From positions 1,013,001 to 1,077,000 of the forward strand of contig NZ_CP086235.1 of NCBI RefSeq assembly GCF_023612095.1: a stretch of DNA of 64,000 nt, given 5' to 3'. Shown here in pieces: positions 18,153-26,319 of this stretch. The stretch is from Cytobacillus firmus. Its GTDB lineage: Bacteria > Bacillota > Bacilli > Bacillales > Cytobacillaceae. Every line of letters starts with the position of its first letter. The first letter of the stretch is position 1. The translations under genes were made by a program, and so were the position numbers. The notes below the pieces were generated by a model, which was not told the origin of the DNA, did not search any database, and saw nothing but the letters and a program-made list of their open reading frames with translations.

Positions 18153-18180
18153 AGCTCTCATAAATACATGAGGGCTTTTT
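18153..18180 (+). terminator. Terminator after the 57-aa protein
   Basis: A 9-bp stem AGCTCTCAT / ATGAGGGCT with a 6-base loop and a T run. Confidence 0.78.
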
Positions 18181-18288
18181 ATATGATTGTTTGGGAGGAG
18201 AAAAATAGGCAAAGGAATTGTATACTTTTCCCTAAAATAGCCATATAAAGTTAATAGCGGTATCACTAAAAATACGGAGGTGTGCAGA

Positions 18289-19410
18289 ATGCGCATCGGA
18301 GTTCCCAAGGAAGTAAAAAACAATGAAAACAGGGTTGCCATGACTCCTGCCGGTATTATGAACCTTATCCAATTTGGCCATGAAGTCTATATGGAAACGG
18401 GTGCCGGGATCGGATCGGGCTTTTCTGACAGCGACTATATGAGTGCAGGCGCACATATTGTTCAGACAGCAGAAGAGGCATGGGCCATGGAAATGGTCAT
18501 GAAGGTAAAGGAGCCGATACAGAGCGAATATGTGTATTTTCGGGAAGGGTTAATTCTCTTTACATATTTGCATTTGGCTGCTGAACCTGATTTGACTAAT
18601 GCTTTAATAAATAAAAAGGTTGCAGGCATAGCCTATGAAACAGTCCAGCTTCCCAACCGGACTTTGCCTCTATTGACTCCAATGAGTGAAGTAGCGGGAA
18701 GGATGGCAGCTCAGGTAGGCGCACAGTTCCTTGAAAAAATACATGGCGGGAAAGGAATCCTCCTATCGGGTGTCCCGGGTGTACAGCGTGGGAAAGTTAC
18801 AATAATCGGCGGCGGTGTAGCTGGGACTAATGCGGCAAAAATGGCAATTGGTCTTGGTGCCAAGGTGACTATGATCGATTTGAATCCAGATCGCCTTCGG
18901 CAGCTTGATGATATCTTTGGAAGAGAAGTAACAACTTTAATCTCAAATCCTTATAATATCGCTGAAGCTGTTAAGGAGTCAGACCTCGTTATTGGAGCAG
19001 TACTGATTCCGGGTGCTAAAGCTCCTAAGCTTGTGACAGAGGAAATGATCAAAACGATGAGCCCGGGTTCTGTTATCGTGGATATTGCCATTGATCAGGG
19101 AGGGATTTTTGAAACAACTGATCGAATTACTACCCATGACCATCCAACATATGAAAAACATGGTGTCGTTCATTATGCGGTAGCTAATATGCCGGGGGCA
19201 GTTCCGAGAACATCAACTATGGCACTGACAAACGTGACGGTACCTTATGCAGTTCAAATAGCAAATAAAGGCTATAAACAGGCTTGCCTGGATAATGAAG
19301 CTTTATTAAAGGGAATCAATACATTAAATGGCTACGTGACATACAAGGCTGTAGCTGAGGCCCATAGCCTTGACTATTCAGATGCGAGAACACAATTGGA
19401 GCAGCAATAG
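18289..19410 (+). CDS. ald: Alanine dehydrogenase
   Basis: Oxidatively deaminates L-alanine to pyruvate and ammonium with NAD. The start at 18289 ([18 protein letters not shown]) is the family N-terminus; a GGAGG lies 8 bases upstream, and the earlier in-frame GTG would overlap that site. The NAD-binding loop [20 protein letters not shown] is at about residue 170. The catalytic lysine and histidine regions ([15 protein letters not shown]) are present. [17 protein letters not shown] is near the C-terminus. The length is 373 residues, compared with 378 in B. subtilis. It is needed for alanine use and for sporulation in B. subtilis. A bidirectional terminator follows. Confidence 0.96.
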   Translation: MRIGVPKEVKNNENRVAMTPAGIMNLIQFGHEVYMETGAGIGSGFSDSDYMSAGAHIVQTAEEAWAMEMVMKVKEPIQSEYVYFREGLILFTYLHLAAEPDLTNALINKKVAGIAYETVQLPNRTLPLLTPMSEVAGRMAAQVGAQFLEKIHGGKGILLSGVPGVQRGKVTIIGGGVAGTNAAKMAIGLGAKVTMIDLNPDRLRQLDDIFGREVTTLISNPYNIAEAVKESDLVIGAVLIPGAKAPKLVTEEMIKTMSPGSVIVDIAIDQGGIFETTDRITTHDHPTYEKHGVVHYAVANMPGAVPRTSTMALTNVTVPYAVQIANKGYKQACLDNEALLKGINTLNGYVTYKAVAEAHSLDYSDARTQLEQQ

Positions 19411-19465
19411 GAAAAGCTTAAGGCCCCGCTTGTCTGGGATACTGATCTAATTCAGAAATTATATA

Positions 19466-19498
19466 AAAAATCCGGAGCTTGCTAGCCCCGGATTTTCT
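19466..19498. terminator. Bidirectional terminator between ald and the M24 peptidase
   Basis: An inverted repeat AAAATCCGG / CCGGATTTT around a GC-rich loop lies between convergent genes. Confidence 0.78.
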
Positions 19499-19517
19499 GC
19501 CTGAATTGTTCGACTCT

Positions 19518-20615
19518 CTATTTTATAATTTGAAGTTCTTTCGGGAATTTGGTCAAAATTTCTACCCCGTCTGCTGTTACAGCAAGGTCATCTTCAATCC
19601 TCACTCCGGCCACACCTGGAACATAGATACCCGGTTCGATGGTGAAGACCATACCTTCTTCAAGCAAAAGCGGGTTTGTTTCTGTTAATGAAGGGTACTC
19701 ATGCACGCTCACACCCAGCCCATGGCCTAATCGATGAGGGAAATAGTCGCCGTATCCGGCTTCTGCTATCAGATTTCTTGCTGTCAGGTCAATATCTGCG
19801 CAAGTGACTCCCGGCTTGCTCGCTTCCACCGCTGCAAGCTGAGCTTTTAAGACTGTATCATAAATTTCTTTCTGTTTATCATTGATATCACCGTAAGCTA
19901 CAGTTCTTGTAATATCTGAGCAATAGCCATTCCAGACAACTCCGAGGTCAAACAGGACTAAATCCCCTTTTTGAATCTTCGTCATTCCTGGTGTGCCATG
20001 AGGTGAAGCTCCGTTAGCCCCGGTCAGAACCATGGTAGAAAAAGACATTTCATTAACGCCTTTTTTCTTTAACGCATATTCTACTGCAGCCAGAACATCC
20101 AGTTCCGTTTTTCCTTCCTGAATCTCTGCACAGCCTGTTTCAATCGCAAAATCAGCCAGTGCACATGCTTCGCGGATGATTTCCAATTCTTTTTCATCCT
20201 TAACCATACGAAGCTGACGCAGCTTTGCTTCAGCCGAAACGAATGAAGCACCGCTGAACAGGCCGGAGATTGATTCATAGCGCTCCACATTCATATGCTC
20301 TTTTTCAATTGCTGTTTTATTTATTTTTCCAATTCTTTTATGTATGGATGTCTGGATAAATTCCCAAGGATTTTGAATATCGCTGTACCCAATAATTTCA
20401 TGGCTCCAGCCGGCATTCTTGGCATCTTCTTTTTCCATAGCCGGACATACGAGGAATGGCTCCTCTTCCTGGAAAACAGCCAGTCCAAGCAAGCGCTCAT
20501 GAGGGTCGCTTAAAAAGCCGCTTAAATAAAATACATTATCCGGTGATGTGACAAAAGTGACTTGTATATCATTTTCCTTCATCCACTGTGACAGTTTCTG
20601 CAATCTGTTATTCAT
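19518..20615 (-). CDS. M24 family Xaa-Pro dipeptidase/aminopeptidase
   Basis: A cytoplasmic metallopeptidase with a creatinase N-terminal domain (to about residue 120) and a pita-bread catalytic domain. Metal ligands are visible: Asp in VLFDLGVVWNGY, Asp in CSDITRTVAYG, His in HRLGHGLGVSVHEY, Glu in FTIEPGIYV and Glu in VRIEDDLAV. It is expected to cleave X-Pro dipeptides or N-terminal residues before proline. The start at 20615 (MNNRLQKL) is set by AAGGAGGT on the minus strand. An ORF extending 13 codons further upstream has no ribosome site. The length is 365 residues, usual for PepQ/YqhT types. A structured repeat begins 45 bases upstream of its start. Confidence 0.88.
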   Translation of the reverse strand: MNNRLQKLSQWMKENDIQVTFVTSPDNVFYLSGFLSDPHERLLGLAVFQEEEPFLVCPAMEKEDAKNAGWSHEIIGYSDIQNPWEFIQTSIHKRIGKINKTAIEKEHMNVERYESISGLFSGASFVSAEAKLRQLRMVKDEKELEIIREACALADFAIETGCAEIQEGKTELDVLAAVEYALKKKGVNEMSFSTMVLTGANGASPHGTPGMTKIQKGDLVLFDLGVVWNGYCSDITRTVAYGDINDKQKEIYDTVLKAQLAAVEASKPGVTCADIDLTARNLIAEAGYGDYFPHRLGHGLGVSVHEYPSLTETNPLLLEEGMVFTIEPGIYVPGVAGVRIEDDLAVTADGVEILTKFPKELQIIK

Positions 20616-20660
20616 AGTGAACCTCCTTATATATTCATACTTTGAGAGTAGCAACTAAAA

Positions 20661-20908
20661 TCGAAAAGCGCAAGCGCCTTGGTCACCCCCGACAAGCACA
20701 AGACGAGCCTCCCGGAAAGGCGTTCTTTGCCTTTTTGGGAGGATTGCCCGAAATGTGGAGGCGACTGCTCAGGGACGACAGGCATAAGACGGTTCCTGTA
20801 AGAAGGCGTTTTTCCTTCTGAAAGGAAACGGCTTATGACCCCGAGTCCCTAGGAGCCGAAACAAGACAAGCTTGTGACCTCGAGGGGGTAGGCGCTGGAG
20901 CTAGACAG
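20661..20908 (+). repeat. Modular hairpin repeat, copy A (full length)
   Basis: A GC-rich element of about 248 bases in an otherwise AT-rich intergenic gap. It is closed by GCGCC...CCCCC at the left and GGGGG...GGCGC at the right. Inside are a 14-bp hairpin, CCTCCCGGAAAGGC / GCCTTTTTGGGAGG, and a second interrupted hairpin, CATAAG...CTTATG around AGAAGG...CCTTCT. Close relatives lie at 23501-23803, 49419-49577 (short, reversed) and 61363-61604 (reversed). It separates the divergent pepQ-like gene and ytkL. Read towards the peptidase gene, its end is GCGCTTGCGCTTTTC, shared with the polA and thrS copies. Confidence 0.85.
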
Positions 20909-21056
20909 TTATCTAACTTCAGAAATATACCTTTAACCATAGATATTGTAAACTTTTTAAAGATTTCCAATTCAGGTATATATTAAAAGAAAGCAGGAAT
21001 AACTTGTTTTTCGTTGAAGTAACTTACATAACTTAAAATAGGAGAGGAGCATCCAA

Positions 21057-21737
21057 TTGAAAGTATCATTTCATGGCCATTCAGTAGTAAAAATCGAATC
21101 ACAGGGAAAAACCATTTTAATAGACCCCTTTATTACCGGAAATAGTTTGACAGACTTAAAAGCTGAGGATCAGAAGCCGGACGTCATCATTGTCACCCAT
21201 GGACATGGTGACCATCTCGGGGACACGATTGAGCTGGCAAAGCGCAATGATTCTCTTGTCATTGCCAACTTTGAGCTTGCCACCTATCTTGAGTGGCAGG
21301 GAGTAAGAACGCATGGAATGTCGATCGGCGGCGGATATAATTTTGACTTTGGAAGAGTGAAGCTGACACCTGCATTTCATGGAACAGGCCTCGAGACGGA
21401 AAACCAGGAAATCATCTACCTGGGAATGCCTGCAGGTGTGCTCATCACAATAGAAGGAAAAACCATTTATCATGCAGGAGATACTGGACTTTTCTCTGAT
21501 ATGAAGCTAATTGGCGACCGCCATCCGATCGATTTGGCATTTCTGCCGATTGGAGACAATTTTACAATGGGGCCGGATGATGCAGCATACGCAGCAGAAC
21601 TTTTAGGTGCCAAAAAGGTTGTTCCCATTCACTTCAACACATTTCCGCCAATCAGGCAGGATCCACATAAATTCATCAGCATGCTCGAAGGTGGAGTCGG
21701 GCAGGTTCTCGAAGCAGGGGAATCAATCGAATTGTAA
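21057..21737 (+). CDS. ytkL: Metal-dependent hydrolase, UPF0173 (YtkL)
   Basis: A beta-lactamase-fold metallohydrolase. The zinc motif is [10 protein letters not shown] (HxHxDH) at about residue 48-57. Further ligands lie in [14 protein letters not shown] and VPIHFNT. The length is 226 residues, the UPF0173 standard. The physiological substrate is not established. The start is a TTG at 21057 after GGAGAGG; the product [14 protein letters not shown] matches the family N-terminus. It has its own terminator and precedes a small membrane protein gene and ytoI, as in B. subtilis. Confidence 0.92.
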   Translation: MKVSFHGHSVVKIESQGKTILIDPFITGNSLTDLKAEDQKPDVIIVTHGHGDHLGDTIELAKRNDSLVIANFELATYLEWQGVRTHGMSIGGGYNFDFGRVKLTPAFHGTGLETENQEIIYLGMPAGVLITIEGKTIYHAGDTGLFSDMKLIGDRHPIDLAFLPIGDNFTMGPDDAAYAAELLGAKKVVPIHFNTFPPIRQDPHKFISMLEGGVGQVLEAGESIEL

Positions 21738-21741
21738 TATG

Positions 21742-21779
21742 AAAACGCAGCTTCTGATGGAGGCTGCGTTTGTTTTTTT
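21742..21779 (+). terminator. Terminator after ytkL
   Basis: A stem AAACGCAGC / GCTGCGTTT with an 11-base loop and a long T run. Confidence 0.85.
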
Positions 21780-21842
21780 ATAACTAAATCCCGGCCTGTC
21801 CGCATACATTTTAGGGAGGACAGGATAAAGGAGGAAGCGAAA

Positions 21843-22091
21843 TTGAACAAAAACCGATATTTGCTATGCTTGCTGCTTTGCGGCTTGATGCTTTATTATG
21901 CAGCTCCAAAAATGGGTGTATTTAATGGAGGGACGGAAGGGATCTTTGCCATCAGCTGGCTGGCCCTTGCGCTTTTTGTCATTGCCGGAAACCTGACTGC
22001 ATTGCTCTATGCACCGAAAAAAGCGGCTGTTTCGGGAAAGCAGGTGCGCAAATTGGCAGACAGGAAGCGGGCGCACTCCTTAGGCAGGTAA
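21843..22091 (+). CDS. Small membrane protein, 82 aa
   Basis: I do not recognise the family. A TTG start at 21843 follows GGAGGAAGCGAAA. The product has two predicted transmembrane helices (about residues 6-22 and 35-58) separated by a short loop with NGGTEG. It ends in a basic tail rich in K and R (KQVRKLADRKRAHSLGR). The positive tail suggests both ends face the cytoplasm, in a helical hairpin. Its size, start and spacing between ytkL and ytoI support a real gene; its function is unknown. Confidence 0.65.
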   Translation: MNKNRYLLCLLLCGLMLYYAAPKMGVFNGGTEGIFAISWLALALFVIAGNLTALLYAPKKAAVSGKQVRKLADRKRAHSLGR

Positions 22092-22173
22092 TGAAGATTG
22101 CCGGAGTCAATTGTATCAAGGCCTCTTTACCCTTATAATGAAAATAAGGAATAATTTGTAGAGGGTGAAAGTC

Positions 22174-23493
22174 TTGGCTACTAAGCATGAGCAAATATTA
22201 CAATATATTGATGAACTGCCAATTGGAGAAAAGATATCGGTCAGACAGATCGCCAAGGCGCTCGCTGTGAGTGAAGGTACGGCATACAGAGCGATTAAGG
22301 ATGCTGAAAATAAGGGATATGTCAGTACAATAGAACGTGTTGGGACCATAAGAATCGAGCGGAAAAAGAAAGAGAATATTGAGAAGCTTACTTTTGCAGA
22401 AGTTGTTAATATCGTTGACGGCCAGGTGCTCGGTGGAAGAGCAGGCCTTCATAAAACTTTGAATAAATTTGTTATTGGCGCGATGAAGCTTGAAGCGATG
22501 ATGAGATACACAGATGCCGGAAATCTGCTGATCGTCGGAAACCGGACACAGGCACACGAATTAGCTTTGAAGGCTGGCGCTGCGGTATTAATTACCGGGG
22601 GATTTGATACAGAAGACCATGTCAAAAAACTGGCTGACGATTTGCAGATGCCTGTGATCTCAAGCAGTTATGATACCTTCACAGTGGCGACTATGATCAA
22701 TCGAGCTATTTATGACCAGCTGATTAAAAAAGAGATTGTACTTGTTGAAGATATCCTCACTCCTCTGCAAGAGGCGATCTTCCTGAAAACAACCGATACA
22801 ATTGCAGATTGGATGACATATAATCGCGAAACCGGCCACAGCCGATTCCCGGTTGTCGACAATAACCTCAAGGTGCAGGGAGTAGTTACTTCCAAGGATA
22901 TCATGGGACATGACAAGGAAACGCTAATCGAAAAAATCATGACTAAAAACCCAATGACAGTTGGAGGAAAGACGAGTGTTGCTTCTTCCTCGCATATGAT
23001 GGTGTGGGAAGGAATTGAATTGCTTCCAGTGGTGGATGAAGGGAATAAACTCGAAGGCATTGTAAGCCGCCAGGATGTTCTGAAGGCTTTACAGATGATA
23101 CAAAGGCAGCCGCAGGTGGGGGAAACAATTGACGATATTGTCACCAGCCAGCTGGTTATGACAAGGGGGAAAACAAAAGGGGATGACGTCTACCGCTGCG
23201 AGGTTACTCCGCAGATGACCAACCACCTTGGAACGATTTCCTATGGAGTCTTTACAACCATTGTATCGGAAGCGGCGAACAGAGTGTTAAGAAGCTATAA
23301 AAAGGGAGATCTCGTAGTTGAAAATATGACTGTCTACTTTATAAAACCTGTGCAGATTGAAAGCATGCTTGAAATCAATCCTAAAGTCCTGGAAGTAGGG
23401 CGGAAGTTCGGTAAAGTGGATGTTGAAGTTTTTAACGAAGGTGTCCTTGTTGGCAAGGCGATGATGATGTGCCAGCTGATTGATAGGCATTAA
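22174..23493 (+). CDS. ytoI: CBS-domain regulator YtoI
   Basis: A multidomain protein thought to be a nucleotide-sensing regulator. An N-terminal winged helix (about 1-65; ISVRQIAKALAVSEGTAYRAIK) is followed by a DRTGG domain (about 75-180). Two CBS motifs come next (about 195-310; GHSRFPVVDNN, WEGIELLPVVDEGN), then a C-terminal hotdog thioesterase-like domain (about 320-439; MTNHLGTISYGVF). The TTG at 22174 gives MATKHEQILQYID and 439 residues, the length of B. subtilis YtoI; an in-frame GTG nine bases upstream sits on the ribosome site. The function is inferred: CBS and DRTGG domains usually bind adenosyl ligands. A repeat element begins 8 bases after the stop. Confidence 0.9.
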   Translation: MATKHEQILQYIDELPIGEKISVRQIAKALAVSEGTAYRAIKDAENKGYVSTIERVGTIRIERKKKENIEKLTFAEVVNIVDGQVLGGRAGLHKTLNKFVIGAMKLEAMMRYTDAGNLLIVGNRTQAHELALKAGAAVLITGGFDTEDHVKKLADDLQMPVISSSYDTFTVATMINRAIYDQLIKKEIVLVEDILTPLQEAIFLKTTDTIADWMTYNRETGHSRFPVVDNNLKVQGVVTSKDIMGHDKETLIEKIMTKNPMTVGGKTSVASSSHMMVWEGIELLPVVDEGNKLEGIVSRQDVLKALQMIQRQPQVGETIDDIVTSQLVMTRGKTKGDDVYRCEVTPQMTNHLGTISYGVFTTIVSEAANRVLRSYKKGDLVVENMTVYFIKPVQIESMLEINPKVLEVGRKFGKVDVEVFNEGVLVGKAMMMCQLIDRH

Positions 23494-23500
23494 AAGAAAT

Positions 23501-23803
23501 GCGGAAGTGCCTTGCCCACGAAGGAACGCAGACTAAGAACGCCACGTCCTGTGGCAACGTCTGCATGACCCCCATCCTGGGGGCCCCAAGCACAAGACGA
23601 GCCTCCCGGAAAGGCGTCCTTTGCCTTTTTGGGAGGATTGTAGGAAATGTGGAGGCGACTGCCCAGGGACGACAGGCATAAGACGGTTCCTGTAAGAAGG
23701 CGTTTTTCCTTCTGAAAGGAAACGGCTTATGACCCCGAGTCCCTAGGAGCCGCAACTAGACAAGCTTGTGACCTCGAGGGGGTAGGCGCTGGAGCTAGAC
23801 AGT
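23501..23803 (+). repeat. Modular hairpin repeat, copy B (with inserted module)
   Basis: The same scaffold as copy A, in the same orientation, but the left arm loop (GTCACCCCCGAC in copy A) is replaced by a 65-base module (23520-23584). The module holds nested stems GCAGAC/GTCTGC and GCCAC/GTGGC, then CCCCC/GGGGG. From 23586 onward the sequence matches copy A almost base for base. It lies directly after ytoI. Confidence 0.85.
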
Positions 23804-23840
23804 CATCCACGTTCAAAGTTTAACTTTCATACAAATAAAC

Positions 23841-23871
23841 AAAAAGCCGCTCAAATTGAACGGCTTTTTTG
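23841..23871. terminator. Bidirectional terminator between ytoI and ytpI
   Basis: An inverted repeat AAAAAGCCG / CGGCTTTTT with an 11-base loop and T runs on both strands. Confidence 0.8.
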
Positions 23872-23900
23872 CATGGCTTCTTCCGGAAGTCCGGGTATCT

Positions 23901-24206
23901 TTAATTCTTCCTTGCTGCTTCAGCTTCTTTCACAGCATGGGGCGTATAAAATTTGTATGCTTTTATGCCGCCCCAAATGCTTAATCCGCCAATTAGTATA
24001 AACACAATTGCCACAATGAGAGCAGTTGTTGTGTCGTATAAAAACAGCTGGTTAAGGCCAAATATGGCAACAAATGACCCGAGGGCAATTCTGGACTTGG
24101 CTGATATCCATTGTCTTTCAGCCGGCTGTCTGCTTCTGAAGAACTTTACTTTGTAGAAAATATAGAAAGAAAAAGAGAGTATAATCAGGATAACAAAAAT
24201 AGGCAT
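23901..24206 (-). CDS. ytpI: YtpI-like membrane protein
   Basis: A 101-residue protein of the YtpI family with three hydrophobic helices: MPIFVILIILSFSFYIFYKV, ALGSFVAIFGLNQLFLY and ALIVAIVFILIGGLSIWGG. A conserved charged segment, FRSRQPAERQWISAKSRIA, follows the first helix. The function is unknown. The start at 24206 follows GGAGG on the minus strand with a 7-base gap; eight further in-frame codons upstream would overlap that site. It is convergent with ytoI and divergent from nrnA, the B. subtilis arrangement. Confidence 0.85.
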   Translation of the reverse strand: MPIFVILIILSFSFYIFYKVKFFRSRQPAERQWISAKSRIALGSFVAIFGLNQLFLYDTTTALIVAIVFILIGGLSIWGGIKAYKFYTPHAVKEAEAARKN

Positions 24207-24344
24207 TTCATAACCTCCAAGTTTCGACAATCTCTTATTATTCTACCTGCATTAATAAAAAAATGCCATAAGCGTGCAGTGTTTTCTTTTTCTTTTCATG
24301 GTGGTATGGTAAAAATATAGTATTCAGAATAAAAGGAGCGCGCC

Positions 24345-25283
24345 ATGAAACAGAAGATATTAGATGAAATAATAAAATATGAAACAATCATTATTCATAG
24401 GCATGTCCGTCCGGACCCGGATGCGTATGGTTCACAGGGGGGCCTTGCTGAAATCCTTAAGGCTTCATTTCCGGAAAAAGCGATCTTTACTGTCGGGCAG
24501 GAAGAAGAAACACTTCATTATATGAGAAGGCTTGATGAAATATCTGATGATACATATAAAGGTGCGCTGGTCATTGTCTGTGATACAGCAAATGCAGAGC
24601 GGATATGTGATGATAGATATGGAACGGGCAGCAAGCTGATTAAAATTGATCATCATCCTAATATGGATCCGTATGGGGATTTAATGTGGGTGGATACAGA
24701 TGCAAGCTCTACAAGTGAAATGATTTATGAGTTTTATCTTTTCGGCAAAGAACAGGGACTGAAAATGTCTGATGAGGCGGCCAGGCTCTTATTTGCTGGA
24801 ATAGTCGGCGACACCGGCCGTTTCCTTTATCCCAGCACAACAGAAAAGACTTTTGCCTTTGCAGGTGAACTGATCCGTTATAATTTTTCACGTCCGGAAC
24901 TGTTTGATAAGATGTACGAGCTGGATGCGAATATTGTTAAACTGAAGGGATATGTACTGCAGAATTTTGAGATGAAATCCAGTGGAGCTGCTGTAATGGT
25001 CCTGAAAAAGGAATTGCTCGAAGAATTTAAGGCGGTACCTTCCAAAGCATCCCTGCTCGTAAGCACTCTTGGCGATGTGAAGGGGATAAAAGCATGGGTT
25101 TTCTTTATCGAGGAAAGCGATCAAATCCGTGTACGGTTCCGTTCTAAGGGTCCAATCATTAATGAAATTGCAAGGAAGTATAAAGGCGGAGGTCATCCTC
25201 TTGCTGCCGGTGCTTCCATATATTCATGGGATGAGATGGAATCCGTTGTAAGAGACCTTGAGGCTGTCTGCATAGACAGCTGA
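24345..25283 (+). CDS. nrnA: Oligoribonuclease/pAp phosphatase NrnA
   Basis: A DHH/DHHA1 phosphoesterase that degrades nano-RNAs and hydrolyses 3'-phosphoadenosine 5'-phosphate to AMP. Manganese ligands appear in order: HRHVRPDPDAYGSQ (residues 17-30), VCDTANAERI, the DHH motif IDHHPNMDPYG at about residue 104, and GIVGDTGRF. The DHHA1 domain ends with the substrate-binding KGGGHPLAAG. The length of 312 matches B. subtilis YtqI/NrnA (313). The start follows AAAGGAGCGCGCC. It is convergent with ytrI. Confidence 0.94.
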   Translation: MKQKILDEIIKYETIIIHRHVRPDPDAYGSQGGLAEILKASFPEKAIFTVGQEEETLHYMRRLDEISDDTYKGALVIVCDTANAERICDDRYGTGSKLIKIDHHPNMDPYGDLMWVDTDASSTSEMIYEFYLFGKEQGLKMSDEAARLLFAGIVGDTGRFLYPSTTEKTFAFAGELIRYNFSRPELFDKMYELDANIVKLKGYVLQNFEMKSSGAAVMVLKKELLEEFKAVPSKASLLVSTLGDVKGIKAWVFFIEESDQIRVRFRSKGPIINEIARKYKGGGHPLAAGASIYSWDEMESVVRDLEAVCIDS

Positions 25284-25290
25284 CATATGA

Positions 25291-25312
25291 TGCCCGGCAA
25301 AAAAGCCGGGCA
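25291..25312. terminator. Hairpin between nrnA and ytrI
   Basis: A perfect 8-bp stem TGCCCGGC / GCCGGGCA with a loop of six A. There is no long T tract, so it may be a weak terminator or an mRNA end-protecting hairpin. Confidence 0.5.
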
Positions 25313-25813
25313 TTAATCCAGCATTATATTCAATTCAATTGAGATAGTGGTATAAATCACCAATTCTTTAACTTCCACCCGGTATCTTTTTTCGTTTACG
25401 CGGTGTGACTTATTCTCTATGATTTTCTTGATCAGTTCACTGCTTTTATATACAGTATCCATGTCTTTGGCAATCATCATGCTGATATCCTCTTTTATTT
25501 TATCTTCCAGCTGGAAAACACTGAAGGAATCCAGTTTATATTTTTCGCCGTTGACAATTTTAATGGAAATATCCTGGACAGTCAGTTTTTTCTGGTTTTC
25601 TTTATTTAATTTTTTGAATTCCTCTTGCCAGATTTCTTTATCTTTTTCCAATTCATAAATAGCATCCTGCTGAAGCTTGATTTCTTTGCTGTATCTCTCC
25701 TGCCATTGCCCAAAGATAAATAAAAAAATAAACCAGCTGATGATGCCTCCCAGGGCCATTCCTGCAAAAAAACGCTGCCAGGATGGCAATCGGTAGTAAG
25801 GCGGTATCCTCAT
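25313..25813 (-). CDS. ytrI: Sporulation membrane protein YtrI
   Basis: A 166-residue protein of the YtrI family, which is required for efficient sporulation in B. subtilis. One N-terminal transmembrane helix (FFAGMALGGIISWFIFLFIF, residues about 15-34) is preceded by IPPYYRLPSWQR. A coiled-coil stretch follows (residues about 45-75). A soluble domain with repeated KV and YRVEVKEL strands comes last. It is predicted to be a single-pass membrane protein with most of its mass on one side. The start overlaps the ytrH stop by 4 bases (ATGA), so ytrH-ytrI is one operon on the minus strand. Confidence 0.9.
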   Translation of the reverse strand: MRIPPYYRLPSWQRFFAGMALGGIISWFIFLFIFGQWQERYSKEIKLQQDAIYELEKDKEIWQEEFKKLNKENQKKLTVQDISIKIVNGEKYKLDSFSVFQLEDKIKEDISMMIAKDMDTVYKSSELIKKIIENKSHRVNEKRYRVEVKELVIYTTISIELNIMLD

Positions 25814-26148
25814 GCCGAAATGTTCTCCTGAGTCAGCCAGTTAATGAGCATGGCGCCGGTCTGGGCCCCGCCGAGAGCAGACAGAATCAGCATTAATTGT
25901 TTGAAGACATCCTTAGTCTGGCCGTCCATAACGCCTCTTTCAAAGCTGTAAACTGTATCAAAGGTCCCCCCTATCGCTGCAATGATGGCCCAAATGCGAA
26001 TCATATTGGAAATCTGGAAGATTTGATTTAAAGGAGGCTTGCCTGTCAGAAAAGCAGCCATGCCGCCAATGATTGAACCTCCAATTAAAACACCGAACGC
26101 AATGAAATAGCTCTCAATTAAAGTGGAGAAAAAGGGCTGGGTATTCAT
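25810..26148 (-). CDS. ytrH: Sporulation membrane protein YtrH
   Basis: A 112-residue membrane protein with three helices (about residues 10-32, 50-66, 81-104). The family core is IWAIIAAIGGTFDTVYSFERG, written here as its IAAIGGTFD and YSFERG parts, followed by GGAQTGAMLI near the C-terminus. The start at 26148 (MNTQPFF) gives the family length; an earlier in-frame ATG would sit directly on the GAGG ribosome site. Mother-cell expression is known for B. subtilis ytrHI, and a sigma-E-like promoter lies upstream here. It is divergent from dnaE. Confidence 0.9.
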   Translation of the reverse strand: MNTQPFFSTLIESYFIAFGVLIGGSIIGGMAAFLTGKPPLNQIFQISNMIRIWAIIAAIGGTFDTVYSFERGVMDGQTKDVFKQLMLILSALGGAQTGAMLINWLTQENISA

Positions 26149-26200
26149 ATCATCCATCCTCGCTGCAGGAGTGGTCCTGCCAGAATTATCTTGATACTTC

Positions 26201-26229
26201 ATCATATGGACAAACTTAATAAAATATGT
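26201..26229 (-). promoter_or_regulatory. Candidate sigma-E promoter of ytrH-ytrI
   Basis: Read on the minus strand: ACATATT, a 14-base spacer, then CATATGAT. This resembles the sigma-E pattern KMATATT-N13/15-CATACAMT, about 53 bases before the ytrH start. Confidence 0.5.
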
Positions 26230-26319
26230 TTTTTAGGTGCTGTTAAAAAGAGAACATATTTTCTTTTTGGAAACGGGCGTTCTATAATGAAAATAGCAGA
26301 AATTAAGGGTGTGAGAAAC

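Noticed and set aside
23432..23755. 107-codon minus-strand frame over repeat copy B
   Set aside because: It lies wholly in a repeat, has no ribosome site and no known fold. A similar frame over copy E shows it is a by-product of the repeat.
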